From positions 62,001 through 126,000 of the forward strand of contig JAPFQT010000368.1 in assembly GCA_027627225.1 (NCBI GenBank): DNA of 64,000 bases, in the 5' to 3' direction. Of the stretch, positions 1 through 8,352 are shown piece after piece. Below the pieces are notes generated by a model. It had not been told where the DNA came from, ran no database searches, and worked only from the letters and a program-made list of their open reading frames with translations. The stretch comes from Congeria kusceri. Taxonomy: Eukaryota; Mollusca; Bivalvia; Myida; Dreissenidae. Made by a program: the position numbers and the translations under genes. Position 1 is the first letter of the stretch. Each line of letters starts with the position of its first letter.

Positions 1-1515
1 CTGCCACCAGTAAGCCCGCTCTTCTTCCGACAAACTGGCTGCCAAGAGTAGCTCCACTTTCCAATGTAGCAGTGCTCCCACCGAGTTGCAAGGCTCCAAG
101 GTGACCTTTTCCGGAATGGGCTCATGAAGGAATTTACAAAACTCCCTCATAGCCGCCTCCTGCCGTTCCGTGACTGTGGTGTTGTCCGAGGTGCTCAACA
201 TCTTCTGCACAATCAAGAAAGCGACCAGTTCGTCCAAGGAAACAGGTTTCCCCAGCAGCCACCTTCCAGCCTGACTTAAGGCGTTCCTTCTTCCTCTGAG
301 TACCCTTTCATCCGCAGGGTCCAACGTTTCGTCGAAAATAGAGGGGATGTGCGTGAAGAATGCATGGGCATTCAGATACTTTGCCCCTTCCACACACCCC
401 GGGACCCAGCATCGCTTCTGACTACGACGATTCCGTCTTTTCCTTTCTATTTCTCTGCGCTCTTCGGCCTTCTCCCTGACTTGGGCGAGGAGATCGCTGG
501 TTTTGGCTCTCTTCAACACAGACATTGAGATAACCAAATCCTCGCTGCCTATGGCCGACCCGCTTTTGCGCTTCAGAATGCCCACCGAGCTCTCTGGGTT
601 CTTAATCTCTACCCAACGAACTGGCTTCACTACATCTCTGTGATGATAAGTCTTTGGCCATTCATCGACCCACTGGACTCGCTTTGATTTACCCTCAGAA
701 GAGCCACAGGCCCCTTCTGATCTCGGGTCCGCTGCTGTGCCCTGAACCGCACTTTTCACTCTCTGGAAAGCTGGCGTCTCTGAAATGGGTTCATTGGTTA
801 GACTACGAGTCGCACCCGCGGTTTCCATTCCTGTTGTTATGCCCTGTGCCACACGTTCCACTGTACGGGAAGGAAGTGTCTCCAGGTAGGGTTCCGGGAT
901 CGGGCTACAAGTCACGACCTGAGCTTCCCTCCCTGCTTGGACGTGAGGAGATGACGTTGTTGTGTCGGTATTCTTGCCCCTGCTAATCAGCCGAGGAGAT
1001 CGACGGGGACTATTCGCCACGGGAACTGTACTGAGGACTGGTGAAGCCAGCAACCTGTCCACATCGACGTCCTCATAATCCAGGATCTCCATGTCCTCCT
1101 CAACTGCATCTAACACTGGCAAGTCCGACCCGGTTCGGTACCTGATGTCACTCCTCCCTTTTGTTGGATCGTAGTCCTGTTCTTTTGGGGGTGGCAAGTC
1201 GGGAAGCTTCCACACCTTGGTACAGATCCAATCCCGACTTACCAGCTGGTACATCTCCAGTGATTTGGCAGCCTCCTTGAGCCAAGCGGAGAAATTCTTC
1301 GTATTCCGCCCGCCTTGACTAGACTGCTTCACTAAAGACACCATACGGGTGACCACATCCAACAGAACGTTCACTTTTTCCTTCCCCCCACAACATCTTG
1401 GGCACAGTGCCAGCTTCTTGACAAAATCCCCGGCCGGCTTGTACACCTGACCACGACTTAGGTAGTCTTCCACTATTGCCAGGAAATCTTTTGGTTCGTT
1501 AGATCCTGATGCCAT
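1..1515 (-). CDS. Retroelement ORF3 downstream of pol, C2H2-like zinc-finger protein, partial at window edge
   Basis: An uninterrupted frame runs from ATG at 1515 down to base 1 (505 codons, no stop; I checked every triplet) and leaves the window. It starts 43 bases after the pol stop, in a different frame. Visible features are a cysteine cluster C38-P-R-C-C42, an acidic stretch (EEDMEILDYEDVDVD), a Ser/Pro/Arg-rich middle, a basic charged run (VREKAEERREIERKRRNRR), then C369-x4-C374-x9-H384-x4-H389, a plausible C2H2 zinc finger, followed by a helical, Leu-rich region. There is no signal peptide or membrane segment, so it occupies the env position without resembling Env. A good acceptor (CTGTTATTTCAG on the - strand, ending at 1532) lies 17 bases before the ATG, suggesting expression from a spliced RNA. 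I do not recognise the family; function unknown. Confidence 0.72.
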   Translation of the reverse strand, partial: MASGSNEPKDFLAIVEDYLSRGQVYKPAGDFVKKLALCPRCCGGKEKVNVLLDVVTRMVSLVKQSSQGGRNTKNFSAWLKEAAKSLEMYQLVSRDWICTKVWKLPDLPPPKEQDYDPTKGRSDIRYRTGSDLPVLDAVEEDMEILDYEDVDVDRLLASPVLSTVPVANSPRRSPRLISRGKNTDTTTSSPHVQAGREAQVVTCSPIPEPYLETLPSRTVERVAQGITTGMETAGATRSLTNEPISETPAFQRVKSAVQGTAADPRSEGACGSSEGKSKRVQWVDEWPKTYHHRDVVKPVRWVEIKNPESSVGILKRKSGSAIGSEDLVISMSVLKRAKTSDLLAQVREKAEERREIERKRRNRRSQKRCWVPGCVEGAKYLNAHAFFTHIPSIFDETLDPADERVLRGRRNALSQAGRWLLGKPVSLDELVAFLIVQKMLSTSDNTTVTERQEAAMREFCKFLHEPIPEKVTLEPCNSVGALLHWKVELLLAASLSEEERAYWWQ

Positions 1516-1531
1516 GACTACCACCTGTAAT

Positions 1532-1547
1532 CTGAAATAACAGACGA
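1532..1547 (-). promoter_or_regulatory. Candidate 3' splice site for ORF3 subgenomic RNA
   Basis: On the - strand TCGTCTGTTATTTCAG sits between the pol stop (1559-1561) and the ORF3 ATG (1515). It is pyrimidine-rich with a terminal CAG. A spliced RNA using it would make the ORF3 ATG the first AUG, as for env in retroviruses. The donor was not identified. Confidence 0.35.
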
Positions 1548-1558
1548 AAATTAGTACC

Positions 1559-4480
1559 CTAACACTTTTGTTTACAGGCCCTGCACTTGTATTTGTCTAG
1601 TTCAAGTGCCTCTGTTGCCGTCACGTTGACACAAGATCCATGATACCATTCTTCACAGAAGTCGCACTGTATCATGAACCGACCGCCATACGGCTTCCTG
1701 CAAACACAGTACTCCTTGTTGTTCTCTTCATTTTCCTGTTCCGGAGTTCCTAAGATCTCCCCTTTTTGGAATTTGACAATCCAATCCGGGAGCTTCCGGT
1801 CCTTACATGGCATCATCCTGTCATGATTGGCTATGGATACTACATTTCGCAGTCGCACCTGGTAAAGGTAAGCTGACAACTTCTTGACGATCACTGCTGG
1901 ACCTTTCCAGGGAGAACTCAACTTGCGTGATTTGCCCTTGAGAGTCGCCGTATCTAAAAGATATATGACATCTCCTTCGACATAGGGGCGCAATAGTATC
2001 CGTAGATCGTAGTAGTGTTTCATCCTCCTCATGGAAGTCTCTAAGGTGGACCTAGCAGACGCATGGGCTTCCTTCATGGTTTTCAACAACTCTGCAACAT
2101 AGGTATCACAGTCCTCATGCTTATCATGTACACTGGGAAACATGAGCCGTGCTGGAGTGTTGACTTCTCGGCCCAACATGAGCATGTTCGGGATAAAACC
2201 AGTACTTCGGTTGACCGATGCTCTAAGCGCTCCTGCTATCTGCTGAACATGCAGATCCCATTTATTCTGAGATTTCCCTAAGAAACACCTCATCGCGTCC
2301 ATCAACGTCCTGTTGAAGCGTTCCACTTGTCCATTTGCAGACGGCCTATGAGGTGTCGTTCTTGCCTTATGGATATGTAGTGCTTTACACAACGTCTCAA
2401 ACAGCTTACTTTCGAAGTTCCGCCCTTGATCCGAGAATAATTGGAGGGGTAACCCAAATCGTGAGAAAAACTCATCGACTGCTGCCCGTGCAGTTACCTC
2501 TGCTTTCTGTGATGGCAATGGTATGCATTCCACCCACTTCGTGAATTGATCCACCATCATCAGGCAATGTTCGTTCCCTCGTTCTGTCTTGGGTAGAGGA
2601 CCTATAAAATCGATGTGCACTCTCTCCATCGGGGCTCCCGCCTGATACATGGTCAATGGAACCCTCCCGTAGTGCTTGTTTTTCTTGTTCTTGTTGCACA
2701 CGGGACACGTCAACACAAACGATTCCACATCCCTGGACAACCTGACCCAAAAGAACCTTTCCTTCAACTTTGCTTTTGTTCTGGCCACCCCCTGATGCCC
2801 TGACGACGGTATATCATGATGCCATACCATTGCTTGTTCTTGAAGGCTGTTAGGTACCACAAGTTCAAGATCTTTGCTGTCCAGCTTCCGTTTGAACAGA
2901 ACCCCGTCCACTAACTGGAACAGTTCCTTATTCACCCAGTAGTACTTGGCTTCTGGACTGACGAGAAATATAATTCCTTCATCAGGCTCTTGCCCTGTTA
3001 ACAGCCACTCACGAATTATACTTAGATCTTTATCCTTGCTTTGTTCCGCTTGCAGTTCTTCGAAAGTAAAACCCCAACAAGTAGGCGTTTCGGCAGTAGC
3101 TTCCTGCACCACTCTTACATTACACACTTTGGCACACTCATTACCCACGGTGACGATATCGAAATGTGCTTCACTCAGTCCTAGGTCACTGCTCTCCACT
3201 GTAAGATTATCGTCTGATGTCGCACTGAGACTCGAACATCCAACTGACACGGTTTCCCCCCTCGCACTTGCCCCCTGTTTCATGGCAAAACTGGACAGGT
3301 TTGCCGCATCATCCACATCTTGTGTGAAGAAACCCCATTGTTCGTCCGCACGTTGACAGTAATGGCAGCCCCCACACGGCAAGTGCTCTAGCCGAATACC
3401 TGCTACATAAGCCGCACATGGCACAAGTTCATCAGGCCTTCTGGATAGAGCATCTGCATTGCCATGTTTCGCACCCGGTCGATGTTGAATGACCATGTGG
3501 TATTGAGATAGCTCTTCGATCCATCTCGCCAGCTGACCTTGGGGATCTTTGAACCTCAGTAACCACGTCAAGCTTGAATGGTCTGTTCTTACTGTAAACA
3601 ATCGTCCCAGCAAATAGTGCCGAAAATGTCTAGTAAATCTTACAATGCTTAATAGTTCCTTTCTAGTCGTACAGTACCTGCGTTGTTCCGGGGTTAAAGC
3701 GAAACTGCTATAAGCAATAACTCTTTCTTCCCCTTTCTGAAACTGGATCAATTCAGCTCCAATTGCCGTGTCGGAAGCATCTGTATCTAATATGAAAGGA
3801 TCTTGACTGTTTGGAAGACCCAGGACTGGGGGATTAGTTAGTGCCTTCTTTAATTCTTCGAACGCCTCTTGTTCTTCCTGGTGCCATTGAAATTTATTCT
3901 TTCCTGTTAAATTATACAATGGCTGGGCCAAATGTGCAAAATGGTGGATAAACGTCCGGTGATAATTTGCCAATCCCAGGAACCGTTCCACATCTTTCGA
4001 TGAAGCTGGGACGGGCCATTCAGCCACGGTCTGCATATCCTTTGAAGCCATCTTTAGCTGATTACTGCTAACTATTCGGCCCAAGAACTCTACTTCCGGT
4101 TGGAAGAGAATACACTTCCGGGGTTTCAATTTCAACCCATGCTGTCTTAACCGACGAAAAGTGTCCACCAAATTCTTCAAATGTCCCTCAAAATCTTGAC
4201 CTAGGACCAAGACATCGTCCAGGAACGCGAGTACCGTCTTCCACGTGAGACCACGGAGCACCAGGTTGATTACACCGGAGAACGTAGCAGGAGAATTGGT
4301 CATTCCAAAGCCCATACGAACATGTTCGAACAAGCCGTATTTGGTTACAAACGCCGTCTTCTTCCGGTCTTCTGGATTGACCAGAACCTGCCAGTAAGCG
4401 GAGTTTGCATCCAACTTGGAAAACCAAAGGTTTCCCGCCAACGTGTCTAGGCAATCTTCAATGAGCGGCAGAATCTTCAA
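1559..4480 (-). CDS. pol: Pol polyprotein: RT (most), RNase H, integrase and C-terminal PHD finger
   Basis: This 973-codon open frame begins inside the RT domain. RT shows the polymerase motif as F-L-D-D-V (catalytic Asp pair at about 4214-4219). RNase H follows (DTDASD, then RTDHSS). The integrase has an HHCC zinc-binding start (H-x-H ... CPVC) and a D,D,E core (HIDFIGP; SDQGRNF; the Glu in NGQVERF). After the integrase C-terminal domain, residues about 923-973 form a C4HC3 PHD finger (1562-1714): C-V-C, 11 residues, C-D-F-C, H, C, then C-R-A-C. It keeps the Met and Trp positions (RFMIQCD, EEWYHGSC) used by H3K4me3 readers and looks like the PHF2/PHF8 (KDM7) finger. The first RT motifs are in another frame because of a 19-bp duplication at the start of this ORF. 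Confidence 0.88.
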   Translation of the reverse strand: MKILPLIEDCLDTLAGNLWFSKLDANSAYWQVLVNPEDRKKTAFVTKYGLFEHVRMGFGMTNSPATFSGVINLVLRGLTWKTVLAFLDDVLVLGQDFEGHLKNLVDTFRRLRQHGLKLKPRKCILFQPEVEFLGRIVSSNQLKMASKDMQTVAEWPVPASSKDVERFLGLANYHRTFIHHFAHLAQPLYNLTGKNKFQWHQEEQEAFEELKKALTNPPVLGLPNSQDPFILDTDASDTAIGAELIQFQKGEERVIAYSSFALTPEQRRYCTTRKELLSIVRFTRHFRHYLLGRLFTVRTDHSSLTWLLRFKDPQGQLARWIEELSQYHMVIQHRPGAKHGNADALSRRPDELVPCAAYVAGIRLEHLPCGGCHYCQRADEQWGFFTQDVDDAANLSSFAMKQGASARGETVSVGCSSLSATSDDNLTVESSDLGLSEAHFDIVTVGNECAKVCNVRVVQEATAETPTCWGFTFEELQAEQSKDKDLSIIREWLLTGQEPDEGIIFLVSPEAKYYWVNKELFQLVDGVLFKRKLDSKDLELVVPNSLQEQAMVWHHDIPSSGHQGVARTKAKLKERFFWVRLSRDVESFVLTCPVCNKNKKNKHYGRVPLTMYQAGAPMERVHIDFIGPLPKTERGNEHCLMMVDQFTKWVECIPLPSQKAEVTARAAVDEFFSRFGLPLQLFSDQGRNFESKLFETLCKALHIHKARTTPHRPSANGQVERFNRTLMDAMRCFLGKSQNKWDLHVQQIAGALRASVNRSTGFIPNMLMLGREVNTPARLMFPSVHDKHEDCDTYVAELLKTMKEAHASARSTLETSMRRMKHYYDLRILLRPYVEGDVIYLLDTATLKGKSRKLSSPWKGPAVIVKKLSAYLYQVRLRNVVSIANHDRMMPCKDRKLPDWIVKFQKGEILGTPEQENEENNKEYCVCRKPYGGRFMIQCDFCEEWYHGSCVNVTATEALELDKYKCRACKQKC

Positions 4481-4490
4481 TGAGCGGCAG
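4453..4490 (-). repeat. 19-bp tandem duplication breaking the RT reading frame
   Basis: The 19 bases at 4453-4471 are exactly repeated at 4472-4490. In the - strand protein frame this repeats the LPLIED stretch of RT. Because 19 is not a multiple of three, the upstream RT frame runs into SAAH-stop while the downstream frame restarts in the second copy. It is a recent-looking lesion, since the copies are identical. Confidence 0.9.
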
Positions 4491-5057
4491 GGGAAAAGTA
4501 TCTTTAACAGTCACCTCATTTAATGCCCGATAGTCGATGCACCACCGGACCGAACCATCTCTTTTACGTATGAGTACTGGTGACGACGCCCAATCTGATA
4601 CCGACTCTTGAATGACGCCCGCCTCTAACATCTTATTTAGATGCTCTTCTTCCTCGTTAGCAAAACAAGCCGGTGTTCTTCTCATGCGCTGTTTAATGGG
4701 TTTCGCATCTCCCGTGTCGATTTTATGGTCGATTTCAGTAAACGTACCTAAGTCAAAATCGGTACGGGCAAAAACGTCCTGGTATTCACACAAGCACGTG
4801 AGCAACTGCTGGCTCTGTTCTTCATCAAGGTGCTTGATTGACGCTTCATAAAGGCTTCTAAGATGTTCTGGGATGCTTGTATCTGGTTTCCCAATTGTCT
4901 CTGGCGCAGGGAGATTAGAACAACATGTCCTAGTCTCCCCTAGCTGGGTCTCATTCACTGCGGAGACTTTTAAAAGCTCCTCCGGGTAACTTGTCACTTC
5001 ACAATTAGTGTGTTCTTCTTCAACGTTGCGCAAGTGTCCTTGATGTTGATGAAACAC
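4458..5057 (-). pseudogene. pol: Pol segment: protease-RT linker and N-terminal RT motifs, frame-broken
   Basis: This frame carries the start of the gypsy RT: acidic linker, YQDVFARTDFDLG, IDHKIDTGDAKPIKQ, then SPVLIRKRDGSVRWCIDYRAL, the classical first RT motifs. It is offset from the protease frame upstream (a frameshift somewhere around 5005-5050) and from the main pol frame downstream (19-bp duplication at 4453-4490). Its apparent ATG at 5057 is not the natural start; it is a piece of one polyprotein. Confidence 0.82.
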
Positions 5058-6063
5058 ACTACTGGGTCACTGTTTGCTGCACTGACTGTCCTTGGCATAA
5101 GGACCCTAAGGGCACTCACTGGTTCAATGCAATTGTCACTAGCCATAGGTGCATCTAACTTGCAAGGTAAACGTACCACCGAGTTAGGTGGCACCACTAC
5201 TCGAGTTTTCAACATTACCCTAGCAACTGCAGGCTTCCCATCTTTGAAACTGGTGGTAATTGGGATTCTTTCACCGTCAAGTATCAGCGTGTCTGACTGC
5301 ATGTCCATCAAAACCCCAAGATGATGCAAAATATCATGCCCCAATAGCATATCATCGCCTATGGGAGCTACGTAGACCTTCTCTTTGAAGCAACGGTTGC
5401 CCAATTTCATCTTCACAGGCGCTGTTATGAAACCTTTAAGGACAGCTTCCGCATCAGCCATCTGCATAACCACATCTTGGATCTGTGCGGGAGCCTTTTT
5501 TAGCTTCTCATACATTCTTGATGAAAGGATCGTAATCTCTGCACCCTAGTCAATCTTTGCATTGAGGTCAAGGTCGCCCACCTTGATCCGCACTATGGAA
5601 GAACCCGCCCGCACCTGGCATATCTTTATGGGCTCTTGAGACTTTTCCGAACTTGGTCTCTGATCACTGGACTGATTAATCTGAGTACCATCACCTTGAA
5701 CTGTACCTAACTGGGTTCCCTGTTTACTAGGCCCATCTTCTTCCTGTCTTCCCTCCGATTTGGGGAAGCCACAGGCTTTGCCATCAGAGATAGTCACTGA
5801 AGTTTCAGACCCCCCTATTTCCTGTTCCCCTACTGTGCTAAGACTGTTGCCCGGTTGGGCGAGCACACCATTCTGTTGCTTTTGATCTGTATTAGGCGAG
5901 TCACAGACCCTGCCTAAAGCAGCCGTACCTGTAGCTTCTACCCCAACAGACCTCTGTGGTAGACCACTTGTCTTCACTGTTGAGGGCCCGGTCGTGTGGT
6001 CTTCTCGTCCAGCCCTCTGCCGTTTAAATCCTTTGGCTTGCCCTCCTTTTTCTTTAGCCACTC
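4994..6063 (-). pseudogene. pol: Pol N-terminal region with aspartic protease interrupted by TAG
   Basis: The -1 frame after Gag opens near 6063 (AKGFKRQRAG) and runs through a polar, low-complexity linker into a retropepsin-like domain. The catalytic motif is expected at LNAKI-D-[S/T]-G-A, but the codon after the Asp is TAG (5543-5545), giving D-stop-G-A-E. The same frame continues with VAPIGDDMLLGHDILHHLG, the second conserved protease segment. One substitution from a serine codon (TCG) would explain the stop. Read-through cannot be excluded, but a stop inside the active site more likely marks an inactive copy. Confidence 0.8.
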
Positions 6064-8352
6064 TTGGTACCCCACACAGTCTCTTTTGAGGTGACCCTTC
6101 TTCTTACAGAAGTAACATGGTCCCAACCTCTTTGGTTGATCCCCACATTGACCTTCCTTCGACACTGCTTCAGGAGGGGTAAGGTGCATTTGCTGGGCAA
6201 ACTCCTTCAAAGCGGACGCTATAAGCTCCTCCATCTTTGCTTGTGAAGATGCCTGCACTGTATTAACAGAAAGTTCCTCCCGGCCCCTTCTGGTCTTTTT
6301 TCCATCTACTGCCTGCGATATGTATTGGTGCTGTTTCACCAGGTTTAGGGCTTCCTCCATGCTTGAGGGATTCTCCAAACAGGCATGCTTGGCTGCCTCC
6401 TTGTCCAAACCACCCTGGCAAAATCTGGCAATAGCTTCCTGGCGCATATGATCCTCCGGAAGGTCCACAAAGGCTGGTGTAGCTAATGTTAGCACACGAT
6501 CCGCCCAATCTTCAAGCGACTCCTCTTGCCCCTGCGTAGCCTGTCGGAACTTGGCCTTCGATGTCTCAAGCACTTCTTTCGTACCGAAGCGAGACTCCAA
6601 TGACTTCATTAACCGACGAAATGAGTATCGGTCATTTTCTGTGGTTGTAATGGTGAAGAAGTCAAGGGCCTTCCCCTCCAAACTCCAGATCAGATAGTCT
6701 TTGCATTCCTCTTCAGACCACTTCATAACCTTTCGGTAGCTATCAAACTTCCGCTTAAAAGATAGCCAACTTGCCTTCCCATCATACCGCAGCGCCTTCG
6801 GGTGTCTACGTGGGTCCCCCTGTCTGCGCGAGCTACGGTTCTGGGACCGGCTGCTGTCAGAGGAGTGCCTACGACGGGTCTTAGATTTGTGATTGGACCC
6901 ACGTGATCTAGATCTAGACTCTGATTCGGAGCCCGACGGTGAACGATGGGAATGCAGTCTTCTTCCGGTCTTCTTTTTGTGTGAGGTTGTCCTGCGTGGT
7001 GATGTTAACCTGGCATCCGGCGACCTACTTGATGATGATGACCTATGAGGCCTACCACCTGCAGTCCGATTGCTTCCGGTTACAGACTTTCGGTGCCCAC
7101 CATCATCACTAGCCTTGCCCTTCCGGTTTCTGCACGATGATGTTGACCTGCATACCGGAGAATTACTTGCTGATGGTGACCTATAAGGCCTACCACCTGC
7201 AGTCTGATTACTTCCGGTTGCCGACTTCCGGTGCCCACCGTCACCACTTACCTGGCCCTTCCGGCTTCTTCGCAATGCAGTTGACCTTGCCTCTGGCGAC
7301 CTACTCGAGGATGGCGACCAATAAGGCCTACCACCTGCAGTTCGGTTACTTCCGGTTACCGACTTCCGGTACCTACCGACATCACTTGCCTTGTTCTTCT
7401 CGTTTCCCCGCAGTGATGTTGTCTTGGCCACAGGCGACCTACTCGAGGATGGCGACCTATAAGGCCTACCACCTGCAGTTCGGTTACTTCCGGTCACCGA
7501 CTTCCGGTGCCTACCGTCATCACTTGCCTTGCTCTTCCCGTTTCTCCGCAGTGATGTTGTCTTGGCCCCCGGCGACCTACTTGATGATGGTGACCTATGA
7601 GGCCTACCACCTGCAGCCTGCGTACTTCCGGTTGCAAATGTCCTGTGTCGTCCGGCGTCACTTAGATCCCACCTCCTGCTCTCTTCCTTGACCTGGCGCT
7701 CATAAGAACCCGACCTTGAGAGTTGCCCAGCACTATAAGAGCTAGGCTTTCTCAATGTTCTGCATTCGTGTTCAGAGGACTCAGCATGCACCCCGGGTTT
7801 CTTTTCACTGGACCCCCGGGTCTTTACCATTACTGGACGATCCGGGGAACACAAAAGTGAGCTGGCTCTTGAACTATCGGAACCATGTTCTAACTTTACT
7901 GGGCTGTAACGTCGTACCCTGTGTGCAGCCGGTGTCAAGGATAGAGGAGGACAAGATTCTCTAATTAGCGGTGATTTTGCCCATGATGCCATTATGGGAG
8001 CTGTTGTGGTGATCCACGTTGACTCTGTATACACCACCGATGTTTTCGTAGACACCAGTAATGTCTCATGAAGCAGCGGATACGCCGGAAATGCTTCCGC
8101 CTGAAGTGTGATGCCTTTTGGTGAAGGCAGGGACTCACTAAAATCGAGCCAATTAAAGGGATCAGGCTCAGAAAAGTCCAACATACTGAGCACTTCCGGT
8201 GTCAGCTTGCTGCCCAACGCTAAATCAAACACTTCCTTTTTAACCACCCCATACGCAGCACGCAACTGGATGATATGATTGGCCAGTTTTTCACCAATTC
8301 CCGGAATTTTCATCAAGTCTTGAACAGACGCTGTATTTACGTTGATAAGCAT
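5974..8352 (-). CDS. gag: Retroelement Gag with HhH N-terminus, SR-rich repeats, capsid domain and CCHC knuckle
   Basis: The intact frame opens at 8469, but I chose ATG 8352 (792 aa) because the conserved domain begins there. Residues about 3-60 read INVNTASVQDLMKIPGIGEK and on through LTPEVLSML, matching ComEA-type helix-hairpin-helix DNA-binding modules (PGIG hairpin). Next is a long Ser/Arg-rich section with five 46-residue tandem repeats (core AGGRPYRSPSSSRSP) and an RS-dipeptide stretch. A retrotransposon capsid-like domain follows (ASWLSFKRKFDSY; YLIWSLEGKALDF; LESRFGTK). Near the C-terminus CYFCKKKGHLKRDC is a CX2CX4HX4C zinc knuckle (about 6075-6118). Pol overlaps the end in the -1 frame. 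HhH plus SR repeats is unusual for a Gag. Confidence 0.87.
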   Translation of the reverse strand: MLINVNTASVQDLMKIPGIGEKLANHIIQLRAAYGVVKKEVFDLALGSKLTPEVLSMLDFSEPDPFNWLDFSESLPSPKGITLQAEAFPAYPLLHETLLVSTKTSVVYTESTWITTTAPIMASWAKSPLIRESCPPLSLTPAAHRVRRYSPVKLEHGSDSSRASSLLCSPDRPVMVKTRGSSEKKPGVHAESSEHECRTLRKPSSYSAGQLSRSGSYERQVKEESRRWDLSDAGRHRTFATGSTQAAGGRPHRSPSSSRSPGAKTTSLRRNGKSKASDDGRHRKSVTGSNRTAGGRPYRSPSSSRSPVAKTTSLRGNEKNKASDVGRYRKSVTGSNRTAGGRPYWSPSSSRSPEARSTALRRSRKGQVSGDGGHRKSATGSNQTAGGRPYRSPSASNSPVCRSTSSCRNRKGKASDDGGHRKSVTGSNRTAGGRPHRSSSSSRSPDARLTSPRRTTSHKKKTGRRLHSHRSPSGSESESRSRSRGSNHKSKTRRRHSSDSSRSQNRSSRRQGDPRRHPKALRYDGKASWLSFKRKFDSYRKVMKWSEEECKDYLIWSLEGKALDFFTITTTENDRYSFRRLMKSLESRFGTKEVLETSKAKFRQATQGQEESLEDWADRVLTLATPAFVDLPEDHMRQEAIARFCQGGLDKEAAKHACLENPSSMEEALNLVKQHQYISQAVDGKKTRRGREELSVNTVQASSQAKMEELIASALKEFAQQMHLTPPEAVSKEGQCGDQPKRLGPCYFCKKKGHLKRDCVGYQEWLKKKEGKPKDLNGRGLDEKTTRPGPQQ
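6022..6028 (-). promoter_or_regulatory. Programmed -1 frameshift slippery heptamer UUUAAAC between gag and pol
   Basis: On the - strand the Gag codons are GAT TTA AAC GGC, so U-UUA-AAC fits the X-XXY-YYZ rule in the zero frame, and slipping back one base enters the Pol frame (TTT AAA CGG). Four bases downstream GAGGGC can pair with GCCCTC about 30 bases further on, giving a stem-loop at typical spacing. The Gag stop is at 5974-5976, inside the overlap. Confidence 0.75.
7020..7660 (-). repeat. Five 138-bp tandem repeats coding the SR-rich part of Gag
   Basis: The string AGGCCTACCACCTGCAG (+ strand) recurs at about 7048, 7185, 7323, 7461 and 7599, spacing 137-138 bases. The unit codes 46 residues of the form GRHRKSVTGSNRTAGG plus RPYRSPSSSRSP plus a basic linker. 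Copies differ but keep frame, indicating selection on the protein or recent expansion. Confidence 0.85.

Noticed and set aside
654..986. 110-codon + strand frame
   Set aside because: It lies antisense to the open ORF3 frame of the retroelement and has no recognisable domain.
1..1515. Retroviral Env for the third ORF
   Set aside because: No signal peptide, membrane segment or fusion/furin-like features seen; composition is that of a soluble, zinc-binding protein.
7137..7691. 184-codon + strand repeat frame (AYHLQ...TSGAYRHHLP)
   Set aside because: It is the complementary reading of the SR repeats of Gag; the regular pattern comes from the 138-bp repeat.
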